From UBA11872 sp965198285 (GTDB taxonomy: Bacteria; Chloroflexota; UBA11872): a stretch of 64,000 bases of DNA. The notes under the pieces were generated by a model. It searched no databases. It was not told where the DNA came from and worked only from the letters and a program-made list of their open reading frames with translations. Of this stretch, positions 25,151-32,735 are shown piece by piece; the first letter of the stretch is position 1, and the number at the start of each line of letters is the position of its first letter. Location: the NCBI GenBank assembly GCA_965198285.1, contig OZ240251.1, forward strand, positions 1 through 64,000, written 5' to 3'. Both the position numbers and the translations under genes were made by a program.

Positions 25151-26715
25151 GCCGCCGGGACGCCGCGTCGCAGCCCGCGGCCCGGCGTGGCGCCGGTGTG
25201 GCGACCGTGGTCGACCACGATTTCGCCATTAACGATCACCATGTCGATGCCGTCCGGGTACTGGGTCGGGTTGTCGAACGTGGCGTTCGACCGCACTCGC
25301 GGCATGTCGATCAGCACCAGGTCGGCGGCCATGCCGGGATGAATCAACCCGCGGTCGATCAGCCCGAAGCGGCGGGCGGGCGCCGAGGTCATGTGGCGGA
25401 TCATTTCCTCCAGGGCCAAGGCACCTCGCTCGCGAACGAACCGACCCAGGAACCTCGGATAGGTGCCGTAGGTGCGCGGATGCGGCGAGCCGCCGGTTAG
25501 CAGCGCGTCGGTTGAGCAGATGTGGGCGGGATGCCGCATCGTCATTTCGAAGTCCGCGTCGGTGGCCGTGTTGTGAATGACCGCGGCCACCACGCCGCGT
25601 TCGGCCCGCACCAGGTCGACCAGCAGGGTCTCCGGCGCAACGCCGCGTTCAGCCGCGATGTCGGCGAGAAAGCGTCCCTCCAGGTGACGATTCGCGGCCG
25701 ATGGAACGCTGGCCAGCCGGACGCTGGAACCGTCGATCTGCCGCGCGCTGTCGGGGCTTCGCATTTCCGCTTCGATACGCGCCCGAGTTGCCGGGTCGTC
25801 CAACCGCGCCAGCATGGCCGGCACTCCGCCGTCCAGCGCCCAGTCCGGGAATGAAAAGTGCAGCAGGGTGCTTCCGGCGGCCCAGGCGTACGTGTCAAAC
25901 GACACCGAAACGCCCAGGTCGATGCTCCGGTCGGCCTCGTCGTGGTTGACCCACCAGCTGTTGTCCACGCTGTTGAAGTGGGAGATGTGGACCGGACAAT
26001 TGGCACGGCGGCCGATTTCCAGCGTCTCGCGGATGGCTTGGCGCATCCCCAGCTTGTAGCGCATGTGCGTGACGTAGGGGGCGTTGTATCGCCCGGCCAC
26101 TTCGCTGATGGCGGCCAGTTCGTCCGTGTTGCTGAATGTGCACGGGGCGTAGTCCAGGCCGGTGGATAACGCCGCGGCCCCATCGCGCATCCCGTCGTCC
26201 ACGATCTGGCGCATTTGCGCCAGCTCATCCGGCGACGCCGGGCGGTCCTCCCAGCCCAGCACGGCGGCCCGTACGCAACCGTGAGGGATGTGGTGCGCGA
26301 CGTTGATAGCGACGGTGCGGTCAAAGCTGTCCAGCCAGCCGCCGACTGTCTCCCAGCGACCGTCCACGTCCGGCTGGCCGTTGAGTGCGTCGAAGTAGTC
26401 CAGAAAGGGTTGGCGGTCCTTGGCGGCCAGCGGCGCGTAGCCGATGCCGTCTAGCCCGGTGAGCTCGGTGGTGATGCCCTGCCGCACCTTGGGCTGGTGG
26501 TCCGGGCGGTCCAGCAACAGCAGGTCTGAATGGGTGTGGACGTCGATGAAGCCGGGCGTCAGGACCCTGCCGCCGGCGTCGATCTCGCGTGCGCCCCCAT
26601 CTTCGACGCGGCCCGCCGCCACGATCGTCGAGCCGTCCACGGCTACGTCGCCGCGTAAGCCAGGCGAGCCGGAGCCGTCCACAATTAGCGCGTCGCGAAT
26701 GCAGAGATCGTGCAT
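25147..26715 (-). CDS. N-acyl-D-amino-acid deacylase (D-aminoacylase family)
   Basis: From ATG 26715 this is a 522-residue amidohydrolase. The metal-binding HTHSD (about 60-64) follows GGRVLTPGFIDV. Family features further on are GLDGIGYAP, HISHFNS, HICSTDALLTGGSPHPRTYGTYPRFL and GMAADLVLIDM. It hydrolyses N-acyl-D-amino acids, and possibly related dihydropyrimidine-like substrates, to free D-amino acids. A longer in-frame reading to 26886 overlaps the preceding gene and adds nothing conserved. It starts 7 bp after that gene and overlaps the next by 4 bp. Confidence 0.9.
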   Translation of the reverse strand: MHDLCIRDALIVDGSGSPGLRGDVAVDGSTIVAAGRVEDGGAREIDAGGRVLTPGFIDVHTHSDLLLLDRPDHQPKVRQGITTELTGLDGIGYAPLAAKDRQPFLDYFDALNGQPDVDGRWETVGGWLDSFDRTVAINVAHHIPHGCVRAAVLGWEDRPASPDELAQMRQIVDDGMRDGAAALSTGLDYAPCTFSNTDELAAISEVAGRYNAPYVTHMRYKLGMRQAIRETLEIGRRANCPVHISHFNSVDNSWWVNHDEADRSIDLGVSVSFDTYAWAAGSTLLHFSFPDWALDGGVPAMLARLDDPATRARIEAEMRSPDSARQIDGSSVRLASVPSAANRHLEGRFLADIAAERGVAPETLLVDLVRAERGVVAAVIHNTATDADFEMTMRHPAHICSTDALLTGGSPHPRTYGTYPRFLGRFVRERGALALEEMIRHMTSAPARRFGLIDRGLIHPGMAADLVLIDMPRVRSNATFDNPTQYPDGIDMVIVNGEIVVDHGRHTGATPGRGLRRGVPAA

Positions 26716-26722
26716 TAGATCA

Positions 26723-27465
26723 TCAGGCGGAGTCGCGCAGGTGGGCGGCATCGTAGTCGGCCGCGGTACCGGCGGCGAATGCCCGCAGCCGGCGAACGGC
26801 CTCAGCCTCGGCCGCCGCCAGGAATTCGACCGCGATGTCGTCGCCGAAGATACGCCGCCCGGTTGCCGCTCGCGCTTCGGCCTCACGGGCGGAGTCCGTG
26901 GCGCTCACCTCGAGACCGTTGATGGCAACGATTTTCTGACGAAGCTCGCCGAGCGGCATGCCGGGGTCGATTGTGCTCACCCCGACCGCTTTGCGTTCGA
27001 GCAACCCTGAGTCGGCAATGGTCGTCAAACCGTCCGCCCGAAAGTCGGCGAGACATCGAAACGCCGCGGCAAGCCCGCGGGGCGCCTCGGGAGACCCGGC
27101 CTCGATCGCCCAGGACAGTCCACCGATAGCCGAGCCGTTGCCCTGGACCGCGTGCTGTCCGAGTCGGAGCACGAAGACCTCGTCGGCGGCCAGGTGGGTC
27201 AGATAGCCGGCCACGTACGCGGCCTGCGTCTCCGTGAGCGCCGCAGGATCGGCCAACACCGGATAGGCCCGAAACAGACGGCGCGTAGCGGCGCCCCAGG
27301 TCGAGGAGTCGCGAAAATCGTAGAAGTGCGTGGCCTCGCGAGCGGCGCTGGTGCGAATGCGAGCGTCGGGCGCAATGGCTCCTGCGTAGTAGGCCGGGAA
27401 CTTCGGTGCAGGATGTCGCGCAGGGCGTCCGGCGTCTGCCCCAACGCCGCCAAGGCCACCCGCAT
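26723..27465 (-). CDS. Zinc-dependent phospholipase C-like protein, with a frameshift near 27405
   Basis: Two frames are needed. From about 27465 the reading is MRVALAALGQTPDALRDILH. A one-base change near 27405 continues it as PKFPAYYAGAIAPDARI, ATHFYDFRD and AYVAGYLTHLAADEVF, down to 26723. The spaced His and Asp residues (Ala-Gly-x-x-x-Pro-Asp, Thr-His-Phe, Gly-Tyr-Leu-Thr-His) follow the zinc-dependent phospholipase C pattern. An intact product would be about 247 residues or slightly more, since a His expected at the very N-terminus lies just before the ATG. The break could be real or a dropped C. First gene of the D-aminoacylase operon. Confidence 0.6.
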
Positions 27466-27553
27466 ATGCGCTCGCTGTGTGGCCAGAGACGCCCCCCGCT
27501 CCCGTGCGCTGTCACAATGCCGCCAGACGTGGAGATTGTAGGAGGCGGGCCAG

Positions 27554-28021
27554 GTGGCAATTCACGCCGGACACACCGGAATCGTTGTTCAGGATCTGGA
27601 TCGGGTCGCGCGGTTCTACACGGACGTGATTGGCCTGTCCGAAACGCGCCGGATGAGCCGCCAGGGCGCGCCGCTGGACGCGCTGCTGGGACTAACCAAT
27701 GTGCGGCTGGAGGTCATGTTCCTGGGCACGCCTGACCGGCCGGCAGCGATCGAGCTGCTGAAGTACGTCCGGCATCCCTCGGCGCCGATCCGGCGGCAGC
27801 CCAACACCCATGGGCCCAACCACGTGCACTTCATCGTGCACGACCTGGATCCGATTCTGGAGCGCCTGGCGGCGGCGGGGATTGAGTCGATCGGCGGTCC
27901 GGTTGCCTGGTTCGACACCTGGACTCGCGTGCTCTACACGCGCGACCCCGAAGACAACATCGTGGAACTGACCGAAATTCCCGAAGGGCAACCGATTCCC
28001 TACGCGCCAGTCACAAGCTGA
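27554..28021 (+). CDS. VOC-family (glyoxalase/dioxygenase fold) protein
   Basis: This 155-residue single-domain protein is made of paired beta-alpha-beta-beta-beta modules. Likely metal ligands are His in HAGHTGIVV, Glu in AAIELLKYV, His in NHVHFIVHD and Glu in NIVELTEIP. The GTG start is supported by GGAGG 8 bases upstream. VOC proteins include glyoxalase I, methylmalonyl-CoA epimerase, extradiol dioxygenases and resistance proteins; the sequence does not single one out. It is divergent from the operon that begins about 90 bp away. Confidence 0.85.
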   Translation: MAIHAGHTGIVVQDLDRVARFYTDVIGLSETRRMSRQGAPLDALLGLTNVRLEVMFLGTPDRPAAIELLKYVRHPSAPIRRQPNTHGPNHVHFIVHDLDPILERLAAAGIESIGGPVAWFDTWTRVLYTRDPEDNIVELTEIPEGQPIPYAPVTS

Positions 28022-28126
28022 GGCGGCACATCCTTTAGCGCACACTGCCTTGCGCACGTCTGCGTGGCCGTGGGCGCCCGCGATAGACTGAGGCAGAGCT
28101 ATCCGCTGGGCGGCAGGAGAACAACC

Positions 28127-28336
28127 ATGGCCGCCGAGCCAAACCCGCTGGACTACGAACGCCGCCTCAGCCAGGTAGAGAGCACCCTGCCGCATCTGGC
28201 AACGAAGGCCGACCTCGCTGAGCTCAAAGCCGAATTGCACAGTCTCGAAACGCGTCTCACCCGTTGGATCGCCGGCCTCGGATTTGGCGTGGCCGGCACC
28301 CTGATAGCTGTTCTCGTCGATCGATTTGCCGGCTGA
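28127..28336 (+). CDS. Small coiled-coil membrane protein, paralogue 1
   Basis: From ATG 28127, with AGGAGA 6 bases upstream, this encodes 69 residues. A soluble coiled coil contains HLATKADLAELKAEL, followed by one C-terminal transmembrane helix ending VDRFAG. It belongs with the genes at 62789-63058 and 63168-63404, which share the ATK-D-AEL signature and identical VDRFAG tail. Such proteins resemble DUF1640-like coiled-coil membrane proteins. Function unknown. Confidence 0.7.
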   Translation: MAAEPNPLDYERRLSQVESTLPHLATKADLAELKAELHSLETRLTRWIAGLGFGVAGTLIAVLVDRFAG

Positions 28337-28521
28337 AGTCGCGCCGTCGGTCAGAGTCAGCGGGGGTCCACTTTCCGACGACGGCGGTCGCCGGCTCTAT
28401 TCCTAGCCCAGGGGCAACGGACCACTATCGACATATCGGCGGCCGAAGCCCCGATGGGGTCAGATCCGGATTTGGTTTAAGAGTCGCCGCTCGAAAGAGC
28501 GGTAAGCGCCGCCGGGTCGGC

Positions 28522-29430
28522 TCAGCCCACGGGCGCCATGACGGCCTCGGCCCGTCCGGACGCCAGCGAAGCCAGCACGGCGTCCTGCACGGCGGCGGCC
28601 TGACTTGCGAGGCCGCAATCGAGCGAGTCGCCGCGCGTGAAGGCCTCCACCGCGCGTACGTGCCCGGCGAACGGTCCTCCGTCCAAGTCGAGCGGTGTGC
28701 TGACGGCATCGTCGAGCCTGAGAGCCGACGAGGACCGCCCGTCGGCGTGGATCGAACCGTGGGCGCCAATCAGCATGGCTCGGTCGAATGGCCGTCCGCC
28801 GGCTGGCGCCGCGCCCACGTCCAGCACCGCGGTCAGGCCACGCTCGAACGTCACAATGGTTGTGACGTAGTCGGGGCCGTCCGCGCCCAGGGTCTGGCCA
28901 GCTGCGTAGGCCGTAACGGCCGGACGACCCATCAGGTCGAGGACCGCAGCCAAATCGTCAATCAGTCCACTCGCCAGTTCGTCGGCGCCAGCCGGCGCCC
29001 ACCGTGTCCAGCGCAGAAAGCGCGGCGAACCAATTCGTCGGGTATCCAGCGAAGCTCGCAGCAGGCCGTGCGGAGATCGATGCAGGGCGGGAGCCAGAAC
29101 GCAGGCGCTCTCGCCATGTCTCGCCCAATACGCCGACAGCCCCGCCGTTCCGGACACGGAGGAGAGGAACACGGCGCTGGCCGTTCCGGGGCCCTCGGCC
29201 TCGGCCGCCCCGCCGACATCATCGGCTGCGAAGACAAGGCCATCCGCTTCGGTATGCGCCTGCAGCGTTGCGAGGTCCGGAGCGCTGGCAATGCGCCCCG
29301 AATCCGACAGCTGTTTGCAGATTTCGGCGTCCGGATGCGTGACACCGACGATATTCAGGGTGGGCGCGCCGATCAGCGCGGCCACAAAGTCCTCAGTACC
29401 GGGTGCGCCGGCGGCCATTAACAAACGCAT
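28522..29430 (-). CDS. Divergent Gfo/Idh/MocA-like oxidoreductase
   Basis: This 302-residue protein has an N-terminal Rossmann-like part (MRLLMAAGAPGTEDFVAAL, then LNIVGVTHPD). Its C-terminus, HVRAVEAFTRGDSLDCGLASQAAAVQDAVLASLASGRA, is typical of Gfo/Idh/MocA proteins. The EKP cofactor/substrate motif is not evident and the glycine-rich loop is poor, so enzymatic activity is uncertain. It lies downstream of a sugar ABC permease and a hairpin. A truncated second copy of its first 50 or so codons lies at 30395-30548. Confidence 0.65.
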   Translation of the reverse strand: MRLLMAAGAPGTEDFVAALIGAPTLNIVGVTHPDAEICKQLSDSGRIASAPDLATLQAHTEADGLVFAADDVGGAAEAEGPGTASAVFLSSVSGTAGLSAYWARHGESACVLAPALHRSPHGLLRASLDTRRIGSPRFLRWTRWAPAGADELASGLIDDLAAVLDLMGRPAVTAYAAGQTLGADGPDYVTTIVTFERGLTAVLDVGAAPAGGRPFDRAMLIGAHGSIHADGRSSSALRLDDAVSTPLDLDGGPFAGHVRAVEAFTRGDSLDCGLASQAAAVQDAVLASLASGRAEAVMAPVG

Positions 29431-29505
29431 CGGGGCTCGTGCCTAGGGGGACTGGCCCGGCTAGTGTGGCGGCCATGACCGCCTGACGGCAAGCGGACGT
29501 TAGAC

Positions 29506-29537
29506 GTCTGGTGGGGGCCTTGCGGCCCCCGCCAGAC
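29506..29537 (-). terminator. Hairpin after the duplicated permease gene
   Basis: A 14-bp stem (29506-29519 with 29524-29537, one G-U pair) with loop ttgc lies 22 bp beyond the permease stop. It is GC-rich and not followed by a clear T-run, so it may act as a weak terminator or as an mRNA stabiliser. A nearly identical hairpin follows the other permease at 30623-30654. Confidence 0.6.
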
Positions 29538-29559
29538 AGAATAGGGCGTCAAGCCGGAG

Positions 29560-30381
29560 CTATGACTTGATGCCGGTCAGCGCAATTCCACGCACGAACT
29601 GCTTCTGCGCGAAGAAGAACACGATCACGATTGGCGCCACCGAGACGATCGATGCCGCCATGAGCATCTGGAACTCGGTGCCGTATTGCGTCCGGAACCA
29701 CCGGAGGCCCACCGCCAGGGTGAGCTTCTCCGGCGTCTGCACAAAGACGAACGGCCAGAAGAACTGGTCCCACTTGTGGACCAGGTTAAACACCGCCACC
29801 GTGGCGATTGCAGGTTTTGACAGCGGAATCACGACGCGGAACAACACCTGCAGGAGGTTTGCGCCGTCAATCTCCGCCGCCTCGTCCAACTCCACCGGCA
29901 GGGTCAGGAAGAACTGCCGCAGGATAAAGATGTAGAAGGCGTTCCCCCACAGATCCGGCAGCGCAATTCGCCACAGGCTGTCGAACAGACCCACGGTGCG
30001 GAACATGATGAACCAGGGCACGACCGTCACGTGGTGCGGCAGCATCAGCGTCGCCAGGACCAGCATGAACAGTTGATTACGGCCCGGAAACTGCGTTCGC
30101 GCGAAGCCGAACGCCACGAAGATGCTGACGAATGTCTGCCCGAACAGGCCCAGCGCAACCAGGATCAGCGAGTTCGTGACCCAGCTCGCCAGCGGCACGG
30201 TTTCCCACATGTCGATGTAGTTCTGCCAGGTCCACGGATCGGGCCAGAGCCGCGGCGGCGCCTCGGGGATCGCGTCGTTCTGCATAAACGACGTGAGCAG
30301 CATCCACATGAATGGGATGGCATAAAGGAAACTCCCGAGCCACAGCGCCGTGTACGTGATCGCCCGTCCGGCTACACGCAT
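29560..30381 (-). CDS. Sugar ABC transporter permease (MalG type), duplicated copy
   Basis: This 273-residue inner-membrane permease has about six transmembrane helices and the ATPase-docking EAA loop (EAAEIDGANLLQVLFRVVIP). It is very similar to 30677-31588 but lacks the first 30 or so codons of that copy. Its N-terminus starts at the internal equivalent MRVAGRAITYTALWLGS. The missing part was lost where the copy was joined to a truncated oxidoreductase. The transmembrane core is complete, so the protein may still work. Confidence 0.88.
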   Translation of the reverse strand: MRVAGRAITYTALWLGSFLYAIPFMWMLLTSFMQNDAIPEAPPRLWPDPWTWQNYIDMWETVPLASWVTNSLILVALGLFGQTFVSIFVAFGFARTQFPGRNQLFMLVLATLMLPHHVTVVPWFIMFRTVGLFDSLWRIALPDLWGNAFYIFILRQFFLTLPVELDEAAEIDGANLLQVLFRVVIPLSKPAIATVAVFNLVHKWDQFFWPFVFVQTPEKLTLAVGLRWFRTQYGTEFQMLMAASIVSVAPIVIVFFFAQKQFVRGIALTGIKS

Positions 30382-30394
30382 GGCGCGGGCCGGA

Positions 30395-30548
30395 GTGTGG
30401 CGGCGGCGATGCTTGCGGGGATAGCCACGCGCTTGCGGACCCCATCGTCAGGATGCGCGACGTCCACGAGACTGAGATTAGATGCGCGGGTCGGCACGAC
30501 CGCCAGGGCCTTGTCACCCGCAGCGCCGGTGGCCAACAACAATCGCAT
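30395..30548 (-). pseudogene. Truncated copy of the 28522-29430 oxidoreductase
   Basis: From ATG 30548 the reading MRLLLATGAAGDKALAVV, SLVDVAHPDDGVRKRV matches the first 50 or so residues of the product of 28522-29430. It then runs into sequence matching the region just upstream of the internal start of the permease. The rest of the gene is missing. It marks the deletion junction of a tandem duplication. Confidence 0.75.
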
Positions 30549-30622
30549 CGGGCTCAAACCTGGCTGGTGTGTCCCGGCTAGTGTGGCGGCCAAATCCGTC
30601 AGAGGGCAAAGCCCCGTTAAAC

Positions 30623-30654
30623 GTCTGGCGGGGGCCTTGCGGCCCCCGCCAGAC
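30623..30654 (-). terminator. Hairpin after the MalG-type permease
   Basis: A perfect 14-bp stem (30623-30636 with 30641-30654) with loop ttgc lies 22 bp past the permease stop at 30677. It is the sister of the hairpin at 29506-29537, and stem and loop differ by a single base. There is no strong T-run, so strength as a terminator is uncertain. Confidence 0.65.
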
Positions 30655-30676
30655 GGATTAGGGCGTCAAGCCGAAG

Positions 30677-31588
30677 CTATGACTTGATGCCGGTCAGCGC
30701 GATTCCGCGTATGAACTGCTTCTGTGCGAAGAAGAACACGATCACGATCGGCGCCACCGAGACGATCGATGCCGCCATGAGCATCTGGAACTCGGTGCCG
30801 TATTGCGTCCGGAACCACCGGATGCCAACCGCCAGCGTCAACTTCTCAGGCGTTTGAATGAAGACGAACGGTTCGAAGAACTCGTTCCACTTGCCGATGA
30901 AGTTGAACACCGCCACGGTGGCGATTGCAGGTTTCGACAGCGGGATCACGACGCGGAACAACACCTGTAGGAGGTTCGCGCCGTCAATCTCGGCTGCTTC
31001 ATCCAGCTCCAGCGGCAAGGTTAGGAAGAACTGCCGAAGGATGAAGATGTAGAAGGCCTGTCCCCAGAGGTCCGGCAGGGCCACCGGCCACAGGCTGTCG
31101 AGCAACCCGACGCTGCGGAACATGACGAACTTTGGCACGATCGTCACGTGGCCCGGCAGCATCAGGCTCGCCAGGATCAGCACGAACAGTTGGTTACGGC
31201 CCGGGAACTGCGTCCGTGCGAAGCCGTAGGCCACGAAGATGCTGACTAGTGTCTGCCCGAACATGCCGAGCGCGACCAGGATCAGTGAGTTCACGATCCA
31301 GTTCGCGAACGGCCCGGTTTCCCACATATCGATGTAGTTCTGCCAGATCCAGGGATCGGGCCAGAGCTGCGGCGGTTCCTCGAAGAGCTTGTCCAACCGC
31401 ATGAACGACGTGCGGACCATCCACAGGAAGGGGATAGCGTAGAGGAAACTCCCCAGCCAAAGGATCAGGTACGTGGCCACGCGTCCGCTCACGCGCATCG
31501 CGCGGATGCGCCCCGGAGTACGGATTCGAACCGACGACGGCATCCCGGAGGGATCCGACGGTTCTACAGTTACCGTTTGTTGCGCCAT
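30677..31588 (-). CDS. Sugar ABC transporter permease (MalG type)
   Basis: This 303-residue inner-membrane protein has about six transmembrane helices and the EAA motif EAAEIDGANLLQVLFRVVIP near residue 200, the site that contacts the ATPase. It has a 30-residue cytoplasmic N-terminal extension absent from the duplicate at 29560-30381. It starts 8 bp after the MalF-type permease with AGGAGG in front, so the two form a pair for carbohydrate uptake. No ATPase or solute-binding protein is seen nearby. A shared MsmK-type ATPase elsewhere is likely. Confidence 0.92.
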   Translation of the reverse strand: MAQQTVTVEPSDPSGMPSSVRIRTPGRIRAMRVSGRVATYLILWLGSFLYAIPFLWMVRTSFMRLDKLFEEPPQLWPDPWIWQNYIDMWETGPFANWIVNSLILVALGMFGQTLVSIFVAYGFARTQFPGRNQLFVLILASLMLPGHVTIVPKFVMFRSVGLLDSLWPVALPDLWGQAFYIFILRQFFLTLPLELDEAAEIDGANLLQVLFRVVIPLSKPAIATVAVFNFIGKWNEFFEPFVFIQTPEKLTLAVGIRWFRTQYGTEFQMLMAASIVSVAPIVIVFFFAQKQFIRGIALTGIKS

Positions 31589-31596
31589 GCTGCCTC

Positions 31597-32553
31597 CTAA
31601 GCGGCCCTTTCACCCTCGTAGTACACCCAGCGACGCGCGGTCAGGAACTGCACGATCGTCAGGAAGAGGATGACGAAGAACAGAATCCAGGCGATGGCCG
31701 AAGCGTAGCCCATCTTGAAGAAGCGGAACCCGTTCCAGTACAGGTACAGCAGCAGGAACAGCGTCGCGTCGGCCGGGCCGCCCTCGGTAATGATCAGGGC
31801 GGCCGTAAAGACTTGGAACGACCCAATGACCGCCAGCACCATCGTGAGGAAGATCTGCGGCGTCATCATCGGAATGGTGACGTGACGGACCTTACCCCAC
31901 CAACCGGCCCCGTCAATCTCGGCGGCTTCATACAGGTGCTGCGGAATGCCCTGCAATCCCGCCAGATAGATGATCATCGTAGTCCCCACGGACCAGAAGC
32001 TCATGATGATCAGCCCCGGCATGGCCCAGGTCGTGGACCCCAGCCAGTTGGGCGACTGAATGCCCAACGGTTCAAGGACGATGTCCAGGAAGTTGTTCAG
32101 CAGGCCGTTGGGCTGCAACACCCAGTACCAGAGCACCGCGGTGGCGACGCCTGTGGTGATGGATGGGAGGTAGAAACACGTCCGGTAGATGGCGATGCCC
32201 TTCACCTTGCGGTTGAGCAGCCCGGCGACTATGAATGAGATGATGAGCACGCCCGGTACGTGGAACACCACGTAATACACGGTGTTGTACACGCTCTGGA
32301 CAAACCGGGTGTCCTCACCGGACAACAGCTGGGCGTAGTTCTCGAACCCCAGCCACTTGATGTCCCCCACCAGGCGCCATTGCGTGAAGCTGAGGAAGAA
32401 CGAGAAGAAGAAGGGCCCCGCGAGGAACAGAATGAACCCAAACAGCCAAGGGAGAATGAACATGAACCCTTGGGTTTCCTTCCACGTCCAGCCAAGAATG
32501 CCGCGCCTGCGTTTGATGCCTATAGGCGCACTGGCCATGTCAGTTGCGGTCAT
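31597..32553 (-). CDS. Sugar ABC transporter permease (MalF/UgpA type)
   Basis: This 318-residue inner-membrane permease has about six transmembrane segments, beginning with FMFILPWLFGFILFLAGPFFF. The EAA loop EAAEIDGAGWWGKVRHVTIP lies near residue 217. The start has a strong AAGGAGGT Shine-Dalgarno. It is followed at 8 bp by the MalG-type partner. It lies downstream of the heparinase-like lyase and glycosyltransferase, consistent with polysaccharide degradation and import of the products. Confidence 0.93.
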   Translation of the reverse strand: MTATDMASAPIGIKRRRGILGWTWKETQGFMFILPWLFGFILFLAGPFFFSFFLSFTQWRLVGDIKWLGFENYAQLLSGEDTRFVQSVYNTVYYVVFHVPGVLIISFIVAGLLNRKVKGIAIYRTCFYLPSITTGVATAVLWYWVLQPNGLLNNFLDIVLEPLGIQSPNWLGSTTWAMPGLIIMSFWSVGTTMIIYLAGLQGIPQHLYEAAEIDGAGWWGKVRHVTIPMMTPQIFLTMVLAVIGSFQVFTAALIITEGGPADATLFLLLYLYWNGFRFFKMGYASAIAWILFFVILFLTIVQFLTARRWVYYEGERAA

Positions 32554-32735
32554 CGCACCTCCTTCTCACCGAGCGTCAGGCCCCCCGCACAACACAGCGG
32601 GCCGCTCGGCCCCCAATAGACGAGTCCCGCGACTGCGGTGGCGGACCGTACAGCCATCGCGGGACGTACGTCAACAGATGTGCGCGAATTGTACGGGCGC
32701 GCGGCGGCGGCGGACATTAGGGAATCGCCGGAGTC

